Source: Takashimella koratensis (Eukaryota; Basidiomycota; Tremellomycetes; Trichosporonales; Tetragoniomycetaceae). From it: a DNA stretch of 64,000 nucleotides. A program made the position numbers and the translations under genes. Below are positions 23,756 through 33,769 of the stretch, piece by piece. The notes beneath the pieces are model-generated. The model did not search any database. It had not been told where the DNA came from and saw only the letters and a list, made by a program, of their open reading frames with translations. Numbering within the stretch: position 1 is the first letter of the stretch; each line of letters starts with the position of its first letter. The stretch spans positions 858,775 through 922,774 of the forward strand of contig BCKT01000012.1 of the NCBI GenBank assembly GCA_003116875.1, read 5' to 3'.

Positions 23756-25639
23756 TCACCGTGAGATCGAGACGAGATTGGGGAACGGATTTGTCTTTGC
23801 CAAAACAACAATCTGTTTTTCGTGCGAGATATATCCTTTGATAAATCCCTACGATATCAACGGTGTCAGCGCGCGCCCGCGCATCGAGGAGGGAGGAGAG
23901 GAGAGGAGGAAGAGGGGTCCAACTCACTCGGTAAATCATATTCGCCACCATACACTCTACCTCGTCGGTATCTACGTCGACGTTGTGCAGCTTGAGCGCA
24001 ATCTGGAAAGTCGAGATTGGGACTCTTGACGACTTATCGCTTGCCATCCACCTAGACCACAACATCAGTCCACTCCTCGTTCTCGTCACTCAAGTCTCCC
24101 CTCATACCTCCCCTTCGATGTCCACTTACGCTTTCTTGAACAAAACTCGTAGACACCCTTCTCGAGCCCGCTCGACAACGAGGTACGTATTCATCCCCAC
24201 CAATCTCGGTTGGGCCCACTCGAGTCGTTCATCGTACGCTGCGACGTCGCCAGCCCGGACGGCAGCGATGAATGGTCCGAAGAGTTCTTGGAGTCGTGGG
24301 TGGAGGGAGAGGAGGGCGGGAGAGGGAAGAGAGCCGCGTAAGAGGTGAAGAGGGATCAGGTAGGTTAAAATGAGCCTGAGGTCGGGTTAGCAAAAGCTTT
24401 TTCGGTTGGAAGATAAGAGCAGCGTGGAGAAGCGAAGGGACATACTCTTGATTACGCGACGCGTTGGCGGGACAATGGAGGAGCGCCCACGTCAACTCGT
24501 CGTCCGCCTGGTACCAGAGTCAGCTAATATCTCATACCCTTGTAAAATTACGCTGCTTCCACATACCTTCTTGTCCTCGCCATTCAAAAACGCAAGCATG
24601 CCGATGTAAAAGTGCCATGTGACTTGGTCAACCATGGGCGCTTCCTCGATCGATGGCGTTTTCGGGTCCGAAGTCACGGCGCGGATAATGTTCTTGCACA
24701 AGTTGGGTTTGCCGACCTGCTCCCAGTCAGCGACAAGCTCGACAAGGTGGTGAAGCAAAGACCAGCAGACTGAAAGACGGAGCATGAGGATATCAGTACT
24801 CACCTTGAAGTAACATTTCATGCTAAGACATGCAACGTGGTAGACGCCTGTTCTCCGCGATTCTGAACCTTTGAATGTCCTGCGTCGCTGATCAGTCACT
24901 GGTAACGGGGAAACCATCATAGATCCATGAGAATGAGGGGGTAATGAAAGATGAGGAAGTCCATTTAATCCTACACTCACCGGTCCGTCGCACACATCGA
25001 GAACGCCTTGCTAACCGTCCGCGTACACTCCTCAAGCGCCGGCATCCTCCCCGTTGACGCAAACGTCGCCTGGTCCGCGAGCTCCGCGAGCTCTCGAAGG
25101 TCTTTCAACAGTACGTAGAGGATCGGAAGCGCCCATGAGGATTGGTCTTGAAACCATCGATAGAATAGACTGAGGACTTGGTTTTGGTGTGTGTAGCTGA
25201 GGCGATAGGTAAAGTCAGCGGTGAGAGCTAGAGAGCAGAGGAGTAGACGAGTTGGGTCGTTGTCTGGGCTGTATGTTGGGAAAAGCGGGTCACTCACGCA
25301 TCTTGGTAATCGTTCTGGTACAGCGCGTAGACTGCCGCGCAATGCCGAATCGCGATCCCGTCCCAAGGCTGGAGCAACGTATGTCCCGGGTTTGCCAATC
25401 TCCGCTCCTACATATTGCGAAAAAGAAACACGCACGGCCCAAACGGTCAGCTCTTTCAAGCTTTGACTTAGATTGAAAAAGGGGGACCCCAAATGCGGCC
25501 TGCTTACATCGATGGCACCGATAGTATCGTGCAGACCTCGGGCGGTCTTGCTCCTGCACTCCAAAAGACGGATGAGTGCGCGCGAGTCCTCGACACGGAG
25601 CGGGTCAATGAAGGATTGGATATACTGCGGCAGCTTCAT
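23756..25639 (-). CDS. PCI-domain protein of the PCID2/Thp1/CSN12 family
   Basis: It starts MKLPQYIQSFIDPLRVEDSR (ATG 25639) and ends GYISHEKQIVVLAKTNPFPN...SISR. Introns of about 50-150 nt separate exons carrying family text in order: PWDGIAIRHCAAVYALYQND; SSWALPILYVLLKDLRELAE; SKAFSMCATDR; GVYHVACLSMKCYFKV; GKPNLCKNIIRAV; VTWHFYIGMLAFLNGEDKK; LILTYLIPLHLLRG; LVVERAREGCLRVLFKKAWM. It closes on the winged-helix part of the PCI domain. The C-terminal SH-K-VV--NPFP motif matches PCID2. These proteins act in TREX-2 mRNA export (Thp1/PCID2) or with the COP9 signalosome (CSN12); sequence alone does not separate the two here. The 5' leader is interrupted and holds a short uORF. Confidence 0.9.
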
Positions 25640-25800
25640 GCTGAGTGAGATGGGGCAGGATGAGGATGGGGTGGGTCAGAAAGTAGACGAGAGCGCCTTG
25701 AATTGTTGGTCGCGATGTTGAGAAGCGGAGGGATTGTTGTTGCAACGACCCAGTCCAATGAATGACATTGACTTTGTGGCGGTGGTCCGGTAAATCAAAC

Positions 25801-25935
25801 TTACCCGCCTCGCTCAGGTGGTCGTTGTCCCTCCCTTGACCGCCGATCGATAGCCTGCTGTTCAAGGCTTTTCAGGTTACAGGCCGCAGAACCTTTGATC
25901 AACTCACCTTTGAGATGTAACCGAGGTGTATCCAT
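25801..25935 (-). promoter_or_regulatory. Possible uORF in the leader of the PCI-domain gene
   Basis: ATG 25935 opens a 44-codon frame (MDTPRLHLKGELIKGSAACN...) ending at TAA 25803-25801, upstream of the main start at 25639. A GTGAGT donor inside it suggests it may be spliced instead. If translated, it could reduce initiation at the main start. Confidence 0.35.
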
Positions 25936-26316
25936 GGTCTTGAAGAGGAGGAGAGAGAGCACCGAGGCGAGTACATCCGGAAGGTTGACGCTTACTTCTC
26001 CCCAAGATTGGACTGATTTTTCGATCGACTTTGCACTCCTGCATCAACACCATCCCTCTCGACACCCTTTTTCACAACACAAGCCAAACCAATCAGCCCA
26101 TACATACTTCTCTCATACTGTTGACGCCTGCGTCAGACACATCTATCCCACATTCGCTTGATTTCTCTGTCTTCTTTCACGCCTCGACCTTCGCGTGACA
26201 ATTCCAACCTGCCGACTGTCCCTGTCTTACTCACGTCCAATCGACCGACCGACTTGCCCACTTCCCCTCCTACCTTTTACGACTCTCAAACCGTCCCTCG
26301 AGCGTCCCGTTCAGTC
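25936..26316. other. Divergent intergenic/leader region
   Basis: It lies between the PCI-domain gene and the orphan at 26317. It is pyrimidine-rich on the + strand. A CCTACCTTTTACGA 14-mer at 26269-26282 recurs at 27403-27416. Confidence 0.5.
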
Positions 26317-27003
26317 ATGGTCACAGGCATCACAGCCTGGATCAAGGTCGAGCGCTCTCAGGTGTCGGTGAAAGAGAACGTTGAGCTGCACGAGAAGACG
26401 CAGCTGATCGAGTGCGACGAGCTGATTGAGTTCAACGAGAAGGGCGGGTTCGACGAGAAGAGCGAGCTGATTGAGTTGAGCAAGAAGAGGGAGCGGGGTC
26501 AAGCAAGTGAGGAGAGTGAAAAGAGCTTTCCGAGGTTCACGGTCACGGTCAAATCCGTTGACCCGAAGAGAAAAAGGTTCTTCTCCTTTCTGGCGTGTAC
26601 CACTTCCAAGTGCTCCCTCAAAGGCACCTCGGACCGGTTCTTCACCGTGAACCCCAGATCAAAGCGTTTCGACTTCGACTTCGAACATCACACTGGACAT
26701 CTTTGGACGAAATGCGTCGACGCCTCGGCGTTTCTCCCACCGGCAAGATATCAGATACTCCAGGACATCTTTTTCAAGGCCAAGGAAGAACCGCTTCCGA
26801 CATTCTGGTCTACTTGTATTTACCTCCCGCCAGAAAGCGAATATGCGCCAACAGACAGAGAAGGCTTCAAACTCGGAAGCCTCCGTTTCACCGTGAACAC
26901 GTGGACGCCGCCGATTGTGATGTTCGAAACGAAGAGGGACGAGGCAAACTGCACCAACACTCTCACCACCGAGCTCTCAATCATCAAGGGTGATGTTCAA
27001 TGA
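26317..27003 (+). CDS. Intronless hypothetical protein (orphan)
   Basis: A single 228-codon exon from the first ATG (MVTGITAWIKVERSQVSVKE) to TGA 27001-27003. The open frame extends further upstream without an ATG. Residues about 16-65 are charged with a repeated ELIE/LIE pattern. The rest looks like a compact beta-rich fold (FPRFTVTVKSVDPKRKRFFS; LACTTSKC; FTVNPRSKRFDFDFEHHTGH; LGSLRFTVNTWTPPIVMFET). There is no signal peptide or membrane segment. I do not recognise a family. In a region where neighbours have 5 to 28 exons, an uninterrupted gene of this size is unusual. Confidence 0.6.
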   Translation: MVTGITAWIKVERSQVSVKENVELHEKTQLIECDELIEFNEKGGFDEKSELIELSKKRERGQASEESEKSFPRFTVTVKSVDPKRKRFFSFLACTTSKCSLKGTSDRFFTVNPRSKRFDFDFEHHTGHLWTKCVDASAFLPPARYQILQDIFFKAKEEPLPTFWSTCIYLPPESEYAPTDREGFKLGSLRFTVNTWTPPIVMFETKRDEANCTNTLTTELSIIKGDVQ

Positions 27004-27556
27004 CTCGAGTACTTGTCGCCGAGCTGAAGCTTATGGATGGTGAAGAGCGGTCTTCGAGCGAGTCAGTGTATAGAGATCGTGTGTGACGGGCAGGGATCGC
27101 TGAAGATTTTGGGATTGTATATACTTTTTGTCAACCTTGTCGGGAAGTCAGGCGGGAGCGCCGTTACATTCTCCATTGCATCTGTACAGTATTCGTGCCC
27201 TGATCTCGGTTGCGCTCTCAAGCGGTCATCTTCGGACTTTGCTGATATCCGAAGTTGTTGTTTCTCACTCTCACCAACCTCTCTCCTTCACCTCCCCGGT
27301 CTCACATCTTTGTTCTCCTTCCCTTTCCCTCCCTTCACCGCCCAACCTTGCCAGACTGCCCGACGGTCTGCAGGTCACACTACTGCAGAACCTTTAACAA
27401 ACCCTACCTTTTACGAACACTTCAAATCTGCCTCTATGTCAAAGACGCCCTCAGGGAAAGAGTGAGGGTGGTAAGAGAGGTTTCAGTCCCACCCCCTCTT
27501 TACCATCTACTCACTTCCCCACGGCGTCCCCAAATTATCCTGCCGTACATTCCAAC
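27004..27556. other. Spacer between intronless orphans
   Basis: It contains pyrimidine-rich sequence resembling a promoter and leader (27250-27420) and the repeated 14-mer at 27403-27416. Small overlapping + frames here have no recognisable content. Confidence 0.4.
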
Positions 27557-28215
27557 ATGTCCACGAGGTCGATCATCGACATCACCGTCCTCTTTTCGCT
27601 CTTGTCCGACGCCCCTTGCTTCGCTATCGTCTCTGAAACTTCCGACCGTCGTGTTTTCCTCATGTGGGAAGACCTTCGATTAAAAATTGCCCTCAACACA
27701 ACCGTCCCCGTCTGCGACCGCTTTGTCGCCACAGAGATCCAAGCTTTTCAAGACGCATATCCTGACCCAAGCATCTACTCCTGCAAAGATCTGCTTCCTT
27801 TCCTCACCTCAATTACGGGATCAAAATCGAACGCGTCGATCCTTCTGAATCCAGACGAGATCGAATGTGACGAACCACCCAAGACCCAAGACGTCGAACC
27901 TTCCCATCTTGAGAAGCAAATTTCTTCCAAATTGAGACTTCCAGATGCTCACGATCTCGTCCTTTCCATGTGCGCTCTCATGGATTGGAATATGTAGAAC
28001 ACGGTGAACAACGACCTTCGACCACTATCCACCTTCCCCAAGACTTCCAAAAGTTCAGCATCGCCGAGCTCCATCGAACCGAGAACGATGATTCCGATCC
28101 AGCAACGACACTCAGGCATTGGATCCGCGAGAACGCCACGGCACAGTTCAATGCCAACTTCAATGTCGGGACCGCGAGGACGCAATTTTTGAGAGTGGAC
28201 AACCCGGTGTTCTAG
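27557..28215 (+). pseudogene. Intronless orphan with an apparent frameshift
   Basis: ATG 27557 opens a 146-residue frame (MSTRSIIDITVLFSLLSDAP...) that stops at 27997. A second frame takes over from about 27970 (HGLEYVEHGEQRPSTTIHLP...) and runs to TAG 28213-28215. The two frames overlap without a plausible intron: the only GT...AG span between them is 28 nt and has no branch motif. Together they would give about 220 residues of even composition, ending NVGTARTQFLRVDNPVF. Either the gene is broken by an indel, or an unusual splice or sequencing error is involved. The family is not recognised. Confidence 0.5.
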
Positions 28216-28861
28216 CTGAACGAATGGGTCGCTCAATACCCTCACACTCCCATTACTCCCACCACTCCCAGATCAGGAGCTTCCCTTCCTTTCTCGCTCT
28301 GTACAATGGGTCACATCCAACCTCCCAGCTGTGTCTCCACTTTTTTCCCAAGTGCTGGACTCGTCTTTCTCTCTCCCTCTCTCTCTCTCTCTCTCTGTGC
28401 ATTTTCTCTCTACTGGCGAGCTATTCGAATGCGAATGCAGTCCCTTGTTCACCTCTTTATACACCTCGATCACTCAGGGTCTACAAACTGATCACGCTAC
28501 GGGTACTCTCGGAAAGCACTGTGATCAACTGCGACATGAAACGCCGGGCTGACGGAAACCACAAAGGGTCATCTTGGTATATCTGCGGCGATACTCGCCG
28601 TTCGAGAGTCCGACTCTAGATGATCCTTTCAAATACCTCTCTTGAACGGAAAGTTCAAACACGTTTCAGTCAGAAAAGTCCAAAAGGAAAAGAATGAAAG
28701 GGATCAGAATATCGTCTCCGACAATGAGGAGTGACGGCTAGTCGCCGTTCGTATATGAGCCTCTCCCCAGCTCCAGACCTCCCACTCCCCTCCACCACCT
28801 CTTCAACTTATTCACCGACCCTCTAATTGAATTTTTGGAAACTTGCAGCACATCATTGACA
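28216..28861. other. Spacer with CT microsatellite
   Basis: A (CT)n run lies at about 28369-28396 in the spacer before the next orphan. Base composition becomes more AT-rich towards 28600-28860. No gene was recognised. Confidence 0.5.
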
Positions 28862-29773
28862 ATGAGTTCTCTCAAGTCCCCCGCCTTGGTTACCTTTCTC
28901 AACGATAGTAAGGGTTCTACAATAACGAACTATCTTGGTATACCTCTTTGTCCTACCGTGGAGCCTACTACTGAGAAATCAGATCTCATGAAAACGCTCA
29001 CATCCCAGATCGCAACAACCCGGAGCTGTGTTGAGAAAATAAGCAGAGTTATCGGTTTCTCTCCTTTTTTCAAAGGCCCATACAGTCGTCAAGATCTAGA
29101 AAGCTTTGAGGAGTCGGCGACCGCAGTCCACAAGACTATGTTGGCTCTATTCAAAAAGGGTCCTGAGGCCTTTCTCAGGATTGATATCTCCAAAGAAGTG
29201 GTGTCATTCGAGCAGCACCTTGCATTTGTCGCATCTGTTTGCGAGTACCCGTCCAGCAAAGAGTTCTCATACTTCAGGCAGAATATCCTTGCTGCTATCG
29301 AGCAGACGGATTCTGAAGATGGAACGTTCACGCTTACACCGCTGTTGGACAACCAAGGCGTGGTTCCTAATCAGCCGCACAAATTGAAAATGACTTATTC
29401 GCAGCCTAATTCGAATCAAATTTCACACGTCTTCATCCCCGTTGAAACAAAAGATTCATGGACCAAGCTGGCTCCTGGAAATCTGCAGCTTCGGGTGCAT
29501 AACACCATCGAGAAGCGTTATGGATTATATAATGGAGATTTGGAAGTCGCCAAGATCCTCGTCCCCAAGTTTAATTTGTCGCAGAGCACTCGGGGCGTTG
29601 TAGATGCGATTCTTATCAATCCCTCGAAGAAAGACGAAATGAGCGGTACTGTGGCGGACCCCGTAAGCATGTGGTACAGCAACAAAGCGAACGACTATCT
29701 GACCGCATACATCGCGTTGAGAGACTACATCAAATCGTCACAGACTGATGAAGACTCCTTCACTGCTGTCTGA
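28862..29773 (+). CDS. Intronless hypothetical protein, AT-richer than neighbours (orphan)
   Basis: A single exon of 303 codons (MSSLKSPALVTFLNDSKGST ... DYIKSSQTDEDSFTAV). The N-terminal 120 residues look helical (LMKTLTSQIATTRSCVEKIS; FEESATAVHKTMLALFKKGP). Residues about 150-260 look beta-rich (TFTLTPLLDNQGVVPNQPHK; HVFIPVETKDSWTKLAPGNL). It has no membrane segment, signal peptide or catalytic motif I can name. Codon use is visibly more A/T-ending than in Argonaute or uL14. The frame is intact and ATG 28862 follows a pyrimidine-rich leader, so it is probably expressed. Function unknown. Confidence 0.65.
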   Translation: MSSLKSPALVTFLNDSKGSTITNYLGIPLCPTVEPTTEKSDLMKTLTSQIATTRSCVEKISRVIGFSPFFKGPYSRQDLESFEESATAVHKTMLALFKKGPEAFLRIDISKEVVSFEQHLAFVASVCEYPSSKEFSYFRQNILAAIEQTDSEDGTFTLTPLLDNQGVVPNQPHKLKMTYSQPNSNQISHVFIPVETKDSWTKLAPGNLQLRVHNTIEKRYGLYNGDLEVAKILVPKFNLSQSTRGVVDAILINPSKKDEMSGTVADPVSMWYSNKANDYLTAYIALRDYIKSSQTDEDSFTAV

Positions 29774-30151
29774 CAGCCAAAGCTCCTTATATTTGCCCCA
29801 TCTTTGCATACTTTATAAGTCTCATGCTATGGCTATGAATTCTCGATTAATTTGGCAGATCAGCCCTCTTCGAGGGAGCCCGTGTGTCCTCGCGACCTCA
29901 GCTCGGTGGCTGGGGTTCAGACTAAGGATGACAAAGTGGGTTGGATCATCATTTCCGCCGGTGAATCGTGTGAGTACAATACGTATACGATTTTTGGGAG
30001 GAGAGTGATCATACTTGTTAGAGCTTGGGGTATAGGAGTGCTTGGTATCTGTGTCGTGGTCATCATGTCGTCATCATGTCGTCGTTATCGTCTGTTGTCC
30101 GGGTCGTCACATTCGTTCCACGTCTCACGTCTCTGTGTTCACTGCCCTTGT
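29774..30151. other. Convergent intergenic region
   Basis: No gene was recognised. Frames here are shadows of the - strand gene's 3' region. Confidence 0.4.
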
Positions 30152-31017
30152 TCACTGCCCTCTCCTTCCCTCGCTGGTTGGGGGTTGCCCAGACTCATCT
30201 CCCACCTCGATCTGACCTCCGCTCGTATCCCCCTCTGCATGCGTCTCGTTCGGCACCGGCCCATCGAAGGGGTCAGCAGGGACAGGCGGGGTATGTTGAC
30301 GTTGTCGTTCGAGGTGGTGCCGTAAGTGCTGAGACCGTGGGGGTGGGTTGCGGCCTGGTCGAAGGGAAGGTGAGGGCGGGGACGGGGGTCGTTTTGCGCC
30401 CTACATATGGAGGAGGAGGAAAGGTGGACAATATCATGGTCAGATGATCAGACATGGGTTGAATCTCGGCGGTGGTAAGGGGAAGGTGGAGGAGACATAT
30501 GAGGTTGTCATCACTCACAGCCATGCCTGGTGGGATCTCCTTTCCATCTTTCTTCTCCATGATCGCGTCAAGTGACAACTCCCCCCACCCTTCTTTACCT
30601 ATACCCGGCGCATGCAGACTCGCCAAGAGGTTCCCTGGCCTAGCCATTCCCATTCCTCCCTGTGCGCCTACCGCCCCTCCCTGTCCGGCCCCACTGCTCC
30701 CTACGCCGAGTCCTACGCCGGACCGGAGCGGAACCGGCCGACCGAGCGGGTATGAGGGGTGCACGAGACTCGGGAGGGTCTCGTCTGCGTCGATATGGGG
30801 AGGCTCGAGATGGAATGGAACGGTAACGTTTTCGTCGAACCCAGGCATGACGGACCAGCCTGTCTCGGGCGGGTCATCGGAGAGGAGAGAGAGGAGAGTG
30901 CGCTGTTGCGCGTGCAGGTGGGTGTACCGCGCGTCCTTGCGATGAAGGGTCAGTGGTGACCAGTGGCGAGAAGGAGGAGGAGGACAGAGGGGTACTCACT
31001 GTGAGACTGGTGGTCAT
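30152..31017 (-). CDS. Small hypothetical protein, three exons
   Basis: Three exons (31017-31000, 30935-30519, 30400-30152) join in phase 0 to 227 residues: MTTSLT, DARYTHLHAQQRTLLSLLSD...PPGMA, GAKRPPSPPSPSLRPGRNPP...EGRRGQ. The introns have GTGAGT donors; a CTGACC branch motif precedes the first acceptor. The N-terminal 60 residues look ordered; the middle is Gly-rich (GVGLGVGSSGAGQGG) and the end is disordered and polar. It has no membrane span. The family is not recognised. Skipping the second splice would leave a longer C terminus rich in Pro and Thr, so the 3' part is the less certain half. Confidence 0.5.
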
Positions 31018-31505
31018 GGTTGAGGTGGTTGATGAGTAGAGTTGACTGAAGCGAGGTTTATTGACACGGTAGGATCGGCCAGCGTGAGTTAGGCCTGCGA
31101 AGTGCTGGTAGTACCCGGTCAATGAGCCTTGTGCGCCTACCTAGGTTTGGTTCCGTGATTACTATTCTTGGTGCGTCACAGGCTGGTGAGTGAGTAGTGA
31201 GTTTTACCCTGAGCCCATCACCTCGCCTTGGACCCACGCTCCCGTAGAGTTCAACCACAACCACAACCACAACCACAACGACGCCTGCATCCCACCGTGC
31301 ACCTCCAACTCCCTTGTTTGGCTCTCCATCTCTACACTCTTCACCAACACCACACCTCTCCCTACCCAACACCCATACCCCCGCCTCAACAGCGACCTCC
31401 CATTTGGATCACTCAACGTTCAATCCCACTTCTTACCACCCCCCGCCCACCGCCGACTTCACAACCCCGCTCGGACTCACCCATCCATCTCCCTGCCCTC
31501 CCGTC
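31018..31505. other. Divergent promoter region with (CAACCA)n tract
   Basis: It lies between the small hypothetical gene (-) and the VAP gene (+). An AACCAC repeat sits at about 31253-31279. The + strand becomes C/T-rich up to ATG 31506, as in a leader. Confidence 0.5.
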
Positions 31506-33769
31506 ATGTCTGTCGTCATTTCGCCTCCGGGTCAGCTCGGCTTTCCCCGTAAGTCAAAGCCATCAGTCACAATACCTCGCTTTCTTCCCCGCAAATCACC
31601 ACTGGTCAATTGTCTGCGGGAACGACGACTCGTCAAGTCATCAATTGCGCAGTTGAGAGACCGCGGATAGAATTCAGCCTGCTCGTTATGATCACCTCGA
31701 ACGTGCTGCTTCTTGAGATCAATCGAGCACCTTGATCTCGGCACTTTCTCTAAACCATCCACTCCTCCCCCATCCTGTACCTCTACCTAGCACTTGCAAC
31801 TTGTCAGCCTCGCCGATCAGACCAGCCGTCATCATCATGACGCTGTCTGGCTCAGGCAGCCCTTGCCCACCCACCTCTTCCTTTCTCTCAACCTGCTTCA
31901 ATATCCTGTTTCTGCTCGTGTACAATCATTCTAGAAGCTGACGAATCTCATACCTTCCCTCTTTCATCCTCTCCTCCTTCTCTTACACACGCTACCATGC
32001 TTTCAAACACCTTTGCAGGCCCCTTGACAACGCTCGTCAAGCGCGCGCTGATGGTCCACAACCCGCACGCCTCTCCTGTCGCGTTCAAGGTCAAGACGAC
32101 CGCGCCGAAGCAGTACTGCGTTCGACCAAACCAGGGGCGTATCGAGCCTGGCGAAACTGTCGAAGTTTCGGGTAAGCTGCTCCCTCAGTGAAAACAAGAC
32201 AGCTGACAACGCAGTCCTTCTCCAACCCCTGGCGACTGAGCCCCCTCCCCACGCCAAATGCAAGGACAAGTTCCTTGTCCAGTCCGCATTCATCGCACCC
32301 GATGAGGAGATGAGGACCCTTCCTGAGATGGTGAGCCCTCTTCGAACCCGCAATTTCCCCGCGGTCAACTCGATCGAAGGTTCGCTGACACTTCGCAGTG
32401 GGCACAGGTCGAGAAGACGGACAAATCAGCTATCCACGAACAAAAAGTCCGCTGCGTCTACCTTGCCCCCGAGGACGGGTCAGCGAACGCGAATGGGATT
32501 CCCGAGGAGAGCGAGGAGGTTAATGGGAATGGGCACCCGGATATCAGCCGATTGGACGAGTCCGTGAGTGCTGGTTTTTGTTCAAGGATTCGAATTATAG
32601 GAGGGGAAGCTCGCCAAGGCGGGAGAGGAAAATGTGCCCGTCGGTCGCTTTTCAGCGGCTAGTGGCTTAACAGAGGCTGGGTGTCTGCTTTGAAGTGCAG
32701 AATCGAGGAGGGTGTGATCTGACCGATGGTGTCTGCTTCTTTCGGTTCTCTGATTTTCTTCTTTTCTCTCGTGCATTGCGCTCGCGGGGCGCTCGATGAT
32801 GGTGTCGGTGTCGTCGTTTCGGTGTCGTCGATGCGCTGTCGTCGGTGTTTGTGATCGATGCTGGGCGGAGCAGCCTGCGAACCACGGGTTTGCCCGATGG
32901 ACGACAGCTCCGGACCGAGTGATTGACCCTACGTTGTTCGCCAACGGTGGTTTCTCATCATGGGAGCTGCCCAAGACCCGACTCGTGGTCAAGCCGGCGC
33001 CTCTTCCCCGTGTTGAGCCGCCTGCCATACCTGTCCAGCAGCCGCAGCCCAACCCGGCCGTCGTTGAGATCAAGGTTGTCGAGCCTGAGCGCAAGGCCAA
33101 CGACGGCGCCAACCCAATCATTATCTTGCCTATTCAAGTTTGTCCCCAAACTCCTCTGTGGAACGGGGCCTGGACCGCACAGACTGCTCGCAATTGTTTC
33201 TTGTGCATGACATTGTTCACGGATCGTTTTGTTTGAACCGAGCATGGCATAGCGATTGCTAACATCACTCCCCTCCTCTTGTACTCTGCTAGGCCGTGTT
33301 CGCTGCTGCCGAGTCGTCGCCGATCGTTGCTGAGAACACGCCTGCAATCAGGGAGACACCCGCTACTCCTGTGATTGCCAAACCTATCGACACTTCTGCG
33401 ACCAACGACCTCAAGCCTGTTGCTTCTGCCCCCATCCCTACGCTCACCACCGACGACATTGCCGCTGCCGGCGGAGTGTCCGCGACGAACGCCGCGCTCG
33501 AGTCGTCCCTCGCCGCCACGACATCGGACAAAGACAAGCTCGCGATCGCGCTCAAGGAGATTGACCGACTGCGTTCGCAGCTCGCCGAGGCCCAGGGTCC
33601 CGCCGTCACCGGTCTTCGTAAGCGTGGAAACGCCACGGGGTCCGTCGCAGAGGTCGCGGGGGAGAAGGTCGCACAGGTCAAGGCGGCGACATCGGCATCA
33701 GGCGTCCCTGTCGAAGTTTGCGCCGCTCTCGTTGTTTCCGTCTTCGTCCTCACCTATCTTTTCTTCTGA
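31506..33769 (+). CDS. VAP-family ER membrane tether (MSP domain), Scs2/VAP homologue
   Basis: Exon 1 (31506-31548) gives MSVVISPPGQLGFP. After a 470-nt intron, exon 2 (32019-32171) gives RPLTTLVKRALMVHNPHASP, VAFKVKTTAPKQYCVRPNQG and RIEPGETVEVS; exon 3 (32215-32330) and exon 4 (32399-32563) complete the MSP domain. These are the hallmark residues that bind FFAT motifs. The linker follows (SSWELPKTRLVVKPAPLPRV), then a coiled-coil stretch (DKDKLAIALKEIDRLRSQLA) and one C-terminal span (VEVCAALVVSVFVLTYLFF) ending at 33769. The layout is that of tail-anchored VAP proteins, which link the ER to other membranes and lipid-transfer proteins. Joints between 32564 and about 32880 are not settled. 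Confidence 0.92.
31549..32018 (+). other. Unusually long (470 nt) first intron of the VAP gene
   Basis: It has a GTAAGT donor and a TTTGCAG acceptor, with phase 1 joining FP to RPLTTLVKR. Most introns in the window are 45-100 nt. It could hold a regulatory element, an alternative first exon (an in-frame ATG lies at 31997) or a small RNA; I recognise none with confidence. Confidence 0.6.
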
